A DNA stretch of 41,191 bases, from contig DXDU01000107.1 of assembly GCA_019115285.1 (NCBI GenBank), positions 1 to 41,191 of the forward strand. Direction: 5' to 3'. The position numbers and the translations under genes are program-made. This document shows, one piece after another, positions 38,231 through 41,191 of the stretch. The notes beneath the pieces are model-generated. The model made no database searches. It saw only the letters and a program-made list of their open reading frames with translations, and was not told the DNA's origin. Position 1 is the first letter of the stretch. Each line of letters opens with the position of its first letter. This DNA comes from Candidatus Acutalibacter pullistercoris. GTDB lineage: Bacteria > Bacillota > Clostridia > Oscillospirales > Acutalibacteraceae.

Positions 38231-38258
38231 AATTGGACCCTATAAGGAGGTGGATGGG

Positions 38259-38978
38259 ATGCGTGTGCTGCTGATCATCCCAGCCTACAACGAAGAGGCC
38301 AACATCAAAAAAGTGATCGAGCGGGTGCGGGAGTACCGGGAGCGCTGCGGCTTTGCCCTGGACTACGTGGTCATCGACGACGGCTCCCGGGACAGCACCG
38401 CCCAGATCTGCCGGGAGGAGGGGATCCACTTCATCTCCCTGCTCCAGAACCTGGGTATCGGCGGGGCGGTGCAGACCGGCTACCTCTACGCCCAGCGCCA
38501 GGGGTACGACGTGGCGGTGCAGTTCGACGGGGACGGCCAGCACGACTTGGAGAGCCTGCCCCAGCTTTTGGCGCCGGTGGAAAAAGGGGAGTGCGACTTC
38601 TGCGTGGGCTCCCGGTTTTTGGAGGGCACCAGCCAGTTCCAGTCCACCAGGCTCCGGCGGCTGGGGATCCGGTACCTCTCCTTCCTCATCCGGCTGCTGT
38701 CGGGGACCAAGGTCACCGACCCCACCTCGGGCTTCCGGGCGGCCAACAAGAAAGTCATCGCCGCCCTGGCGGACTACTACCCCACGGACTACCCGGAGCC
38801 TGAGTCCATTGTGCAGATCGCGAAACAGCGCTTCCGGGTGTCGGAAGTCCAGGTGAACATGTTCGAGCGGGAGGGAGGCGTGTCCTCCATCCACTCCTGG
38901 AAGAGCGTCTACTATATGATTAAGGTGAGCGTAGCGATTCTCTGCGCCAGCCTGCAAAGGGGGAAGAAACCATGCTGA
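38259..38978 (+). CDS. family 2 glycosyltransferase (polyprenyl-phosphate sugar synthase type)
   Basis: A 239-residue GT-A enzyme has IIPAYNEEANI (6-16), VVIDDGSRDST (37-47), FDGDGQHD (89-96) and VGSRFLEGT, with TDPTSGFRAANKKV later, as in dolichol-phosphate-mannose synthase and GtrB-type enzymes. It likely makes a polyprenyl-phosphate-linked monosaccharide on the inner face of the membrane. There are no clear C-terminal membrane helices, so it may rely on the next gene product for anchoring. ATG 38259 follows AAGGAGG. It overlaps the next gene by 7 bp. Confidence 0.9.
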   Translation: MRVLLIIPAYNEEANIKKVIERVREYRERCGFALDYVVIDDGSRDSTAQICREEGIHFISLLQNLGIGGAVQTGYLYAQRQGYDVAVQFDGDGQHDLESLPQLLAPVEKGECDFCVGSRFLEGTSQFQSTRLRRLGIRYLSFLIRLLSGTKVTDPTSGFRAANKKVIAALADYYPTDYPEPESIVQIAKQRFRVSEVQVNMFEREGGVSSIHSWKSVYYMIKVSVAILCASLQRGKKPC

Positions 38979-39349
38979 GCACGATGCTCCGGGTGGAGCT
39001 GGTGGTTCTGGCTGTGCTGGCTTTGGCGGTGGTGATCTATGCCGTGAACCGCCGGGCCCTGCAGCTGAAGTACTCCCTGCTGTGGATGGTCATCGCCCTG
39101 GCCCTGGTGGTCACCGCCTGCTTCCCTGGGACGGTGGTGGCCCTGACCGCCTGGGCGGGGATCGAGACCCCCTCCAACTTGATTTTTTTGCTGGCCATTG
39201 TGGGACTTTTAGGCCTTTGCTTCTCCCTGTCCATCATCGTGTCCCGGCAGGAGGCGAAGCTGAAGCGGATCATCCAGCTGCTGTCGCTGGACCAGAGAGA
39301 ATGGAAAGGACGGGACAAGCTCCATGACCCAGAAAAGGAAGAGGATTGA
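38972..39349 (+). CDS. DUF2304 small membrane protein
   Basis: A 125-residue protein has three membrane segments (about 5-24, 34-55, 66-90) and a charged C-terminus, beginning MLSTMLRVELVVLAVLALAV and containing LKYSLLWMVIALALV. This matches DUF2304, usually encoded beside GT2 polyprenyl-phosphate sugar synthases and thought to assist or anchor them. It overlaps the GT2 gene by 7 bp and is followed after 1 bp by the SMR-like gene. Confidence 0.88.
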   Translation: MLSTMLRVELVVLAVLALAVVIYAVNRRALQLKYSLLWMVIALALVVTACFPGTVVALTAWAGIETPSNLIFLLAIVGLLGLCFSLSIIVSRQEAKLKRIIQLLSLDQREWKGRDKLHDPEKEED

Positions 39350-39350
39350 C

Positions 39351-39713
39351 ATGACCTTAGTCGTTTTGTTCGCTGTGTACGCCCTGCTCTCCGCGGGAGG
39401 GCTGGTGCTGTTCAAGCTGGGAGGCCAGGGCGCCGGCCTGCGCGTCGATGGGGGAGGGCTCTCCCTGCAGGTGGGCTGGAAGCTGATCGCCGGGGTGCTG
39501 TGCTACCTGTGCAGCTTCCTGCTGTGGCTCTACATCGTGAGCAGGACCCAGCTCACCTTCGCCCTGCCCCTTTCCGTGGGCATCGTCAACGTGCTGGTGT
39601 TTCTGGGCTCCGCCAAATTTCTGGGGGAGCAGATCACGCCCTTGAAGATCGCCGGGCTTGTGGTCATCGTCATCGGCCTGTTCCTGCTGTCCGCGGGACA
39701 GAAGGGAAGCTGA
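39351..39713 (+). CDS. SMR/EamA-type four-helix membrane protein (putative lipid-linked sugar flippase subunit)
   Basis: A 120-residue protein with four membrane segments starts MTLVVLFAVYALLSAGGLVL; its C-terminal half reads ALPLSVGIVNVLVFLG, then GEQITPLKIAGLVVIVIGLF, typical of SMR/EamA half-transporters. ArnE/ArnF-like proteins of this type flip undecaprenyl-phosphate sugars. Position between the GT2/DUF2304 pair and a GT-C transferase supports that role. ATG 39351 has AAGGAAGAGG upstream; an ATG at 39324 lies inside the previous gene and is less likely. Confidence 0.8.
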   Translation: MTLVVLFAVYALLSAGGLVLFKLGGQGAGLRVDGGGLSLQVGWKLIAGVLCYLCSFLLWLYIVSRTQLTFALPLSVGIVNVLVFLGSAKFLGEQITPLKIAGLVVIVIGLFLLSAGQKGS

Positions 39714-39723
39714 GGAGGCGCCT

Positions 39724-40950
39724 ATGAAGAAACTGTCTTGGACCAAGGACCAGCGCCGGAGGGCGGGGGCCTTTTTGGGGCTCGCCCTGCTCTGCGGCCT
39801 GACCCTTCTCTACTGCCTGGTGAACATCTTCACCATCGACCGGTTCGGCACCGCCTACAGCCCGGACGAGGAGAACTACATCAACATGGCCCGGAACCTG
39901 CTGGAGCATGGCTACTACAGCTACTGGGGCGGGGAGCCCGACGCCTACGTCAGCCCCGGGTACCCGGTGTTCCTCACCCTGTGCATGGCCCTGTTCGGCA
40001 CGGACCTGCAGGGCATCGACTGCATCAAGTTCGTCCAGGCCTTTCTGGTGTGCGGCACCGCCGCCCTGGTGTTCACCCAGGTGTGGCTGCTCACCAAAAA
40101 GTACAGCATGGCCCTGATCGCCGCGGCGCTGCAGGGCTTTAACGGGTGCTATCCCTACTACTCCCGGCGGATGCTGACGGAAGTGCTCTTCGCCTTTATG
40201 ATGATGCTGTTCTTCGTGGTGTTCACCCTGGCCCTGCAGCGGGAGAAGAAGTGGCTGCACTTCCTCTCGGGGCTGCTGTTCTGCGCCGCGGTGTTCGTCC
40301 GGCCCCTGCTCATCATCGTGCTGCCGGTGCTGTACCTGCCCCTGCTGGTGAAGTACTGGCGGCAGTGGAAAAAGTTCTTCCTGCCCCTGGGGCTGTTTCT
40401 GCTGGGCTTTGTTTTGCTGGGCCTGCCCTGGTGGATCAGGAACCTGGTGACCCTTCACAAGTTCGTGTTCCTGGCCACCCAGACCAACCCCCTGTTCTAC
40501 GGCATCGTAAAGGACCCCAAGGCCCTGGGCCTGGAGGACCCCCACTCCCTGTTGGGGAATATCCTGCTGTTCTTCCAGCTGCTGGTGCAGCGGCCGGTGG
40601 AGACCCTTCGGTGGATTCTGGTGGAGAAGTTCAACACCATCTTCATGGCCCCCGGCGGGGATGTGCAGTACCTGCCCACCATCACCGACTTTGTGAAGCT
40701 CGCTTCCCTGTTCCTGGGCCTGGCGGGAGCTTTGCGGGCCTTCTTCTCCAAGAAGCTGGTGTGGGCGGCCATCCCCTTCTTCCTGTACTTCCTGGCCATC
40801 TTCGCCTTCGTCCCCACCGCCCGCTTCGCCCTGCAGTACTGGCCCCTGCTGGCCTGCTTCGCCGGGTTTGCCGTGGGTGGGCTGTTCACCGGACTGGAGC
40901 CCGCCTGCTGGCCCTTTGGGAAGGGGAAGGCTTCCTCAGAACAAGAATAA
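39724..40950 (+). CDS. GT-C family glycosyltransferase (ArnT/PMT-like)
   Basis: A 408-residue polytopic membrane protein with about ten segments has the first extracytoplasmic loop motif YSPDEENYINMARNLLEHGY (about 46-65), where the Asp-Glu pair is the metal/catalytic site of GT39/GT83 enzymes. It should use polyprenyl-phosphate sugar to glycosylate a surface acceptor. AGGAGG precedes the ATG, 10 bp after the SMR-like stop. It is last in the cassette. Its C-terminal tail (PFGKGKASSEQE) is repeated in degenerate form downstream. Confidence 0.87.
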   Translation: MKKLSWTKDQRRRAGAFLGLALLCGLTLLYCLVNIFTIDRFGTAYSPDEENYINMARNLLEHGYYSYWGGEPDAYVSPGYPVFLTLCMALFGTDLQGIDCIKFVQAFLVCGTAALVFTQVWLLTKKYSMALIAAALQGFNGCYPYYSRRMLTEVLFAFMMMLFFVVFTLALQREKKWLHFLSGLLFCAAVFVRPLLIIVLPVLYLPLLVKYWRQWKKFFLPLGLFLLGFVLLGLPWWIRNLVTLHKFVFLATQTNPLFYGIVKDPKALGLEDPHSLLGNILLFFQLLVQRPVETLRWILVEKFNTIFMAPGGDVQYLPTITDFVKLASLFLGLAGALRAFFSKKLVWAAIPFFLYFLAIFAFVPTARFALQYWPLLACFAGFAVGGLFTGLEPACWPFGKGKASSEQE

Positions 40951-40958
40951 AGCAAAAG

Positions 40959-40983
40959 GAGCGCAGGGTGGCGCTCTTTTTCT
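40959..40983 (+). terminator. terminator of the glycosylation cassette
   Basis: GAGCGC (40959/60-40964) pairs with GCGCTC (40971-40976), followed by TTTTTCTTT. Confidence 0.8.
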
Positions 40984-41090
40984 TTGGCCCGTCGCCAGGT
41001 TCGGGGCGAGAGGGGTGTTCACCGGGCAGAAGCCCGCCCGCTGGCCCTTTGGGAAGGGGAAGGGTTCCTCGAAACAAGAATAAGCAAAAG

Positions 41091-41115
41091 GAGCGCCGGG
41101 GAAGGCGCTCTTTTT
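41091..41115 (+). terminator. second, duplicated terminator
   Basis: GAGCGCC (41091-41097) pairs with GGCGCTC (41104-41110), then TTTTT. It belongs to the second repeat unit, not to a recognised gene. Confidence 0.75.
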
Positions 41116-41191
41116 CTTTGCCCCTTCGCCGGGCCGGGGCGAGAGGGCTTGAGCCTGCCCGCTGGCCTTTTGGGGAGGGGAAGGGTTCCTC

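Larger units (their letters stand above)
40884..41191. repeat. degenerate tandem copies of the GT-C gene tail plus terminator
   Basis: The gene end from GTTCACCGG at 40884 reappears at 41017 (offset 133) with frame-like FTGQKPARWPFGKGKGSSKQE. It appears a third time from about 41150 (offset about 121), running off the window. Units 1 and 2 include a following hairpin terminator, at 40959-40983 and 41091-41115. Confidence 0.85.

Overview
The window comes from a high-GC, anaerobic, spore-forming Gram-positive bacterium of the class Clostridia, most likely a gut Oscillospiraceae relative of Flavonifractor, Intestinimonas or Lawsonibacter. This is an inference from gene content: a split sporulation sigma factor gene sigK, a GlgC/GlgD glycogen pair, meso-diaminopimelate dehydrogenase, a flavodiiron oxygen-scavenging protein, DUF1540, DUF6054 and ECF S components, with Shine-Dalgarno sites and sigma-A promoters of Firmicutes type. 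No rRNA, tRNA, CRISPR array, IS transposase or phage structural gene was seen.

Bases 69-9160 hold sigK split by an intervening 'skin'-like element of 8402 bp. The 5' half ends at a short core AAAAAG (264-269), and the 3' half resumes in frame at an identical core (8666-8671). A large serine recombinase of SpoIVCA type sits just inside the left junction. The cargo has no recognisable phage gene. It holds a minimal SufC/SufB pair, a DUF2007 gene with a duplicated tail, a type B carboxylesterase, a BlaI/BlaR1-like sensor pair, and a junction of two broken genes. Next come trmO, a glgB-glgC-glgD-glgA glycogen operon (10.2-16.3 kb) and two tandem O-antigen-ligase-like membrane proteins.

Bases 20.3-23.3 kb hold the most novel-looking locus. 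Five tandem genes for 49-57 residue or 58 residue peptides share a C-terminus ending in NGYVMSVRLPY or a variant of it. They are read from a strong sigma-A promoter whose spacer contains the palindrome GTTTATAAAC. The same promoter-operator layout drives a short terminated transcript (candidate small RNA, about 106 nt), and similar sites lie at the promoter of a divergent LacI-family repressor gene just upstream. Together these look like one small regulon. A TPP riboswitch with thiT, a DUF1540 protein, a second ECF S component, a HAD phosphatase, ddh and a four-domain flavodiiron protein follow.

Bases 30.2-36.9 kb, on the minus strand, hold a ribosomal-protection-type translational GTPase fused to a Rae1/YacP-like NYN nuclease domain, a DUF6054 protein, and a GntR-controlled ABC transporter locus. 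That locus is interrupted by two copies of a ~165 bp repeat that folds into a cloverleaf. The right end has a fused ispDF and a four-gene cassette for polyprenyl-phosphate-linked sugar transfer (GT2, DUF2304, SMR-like flippase, GT-C transferase). Local tandem repeats next to gene ends and terminators recur at several places (3.85-4.19, 24.9-25.35 and 40.88-41.19 kb), which suggests a repeated local duplication process in this genome.
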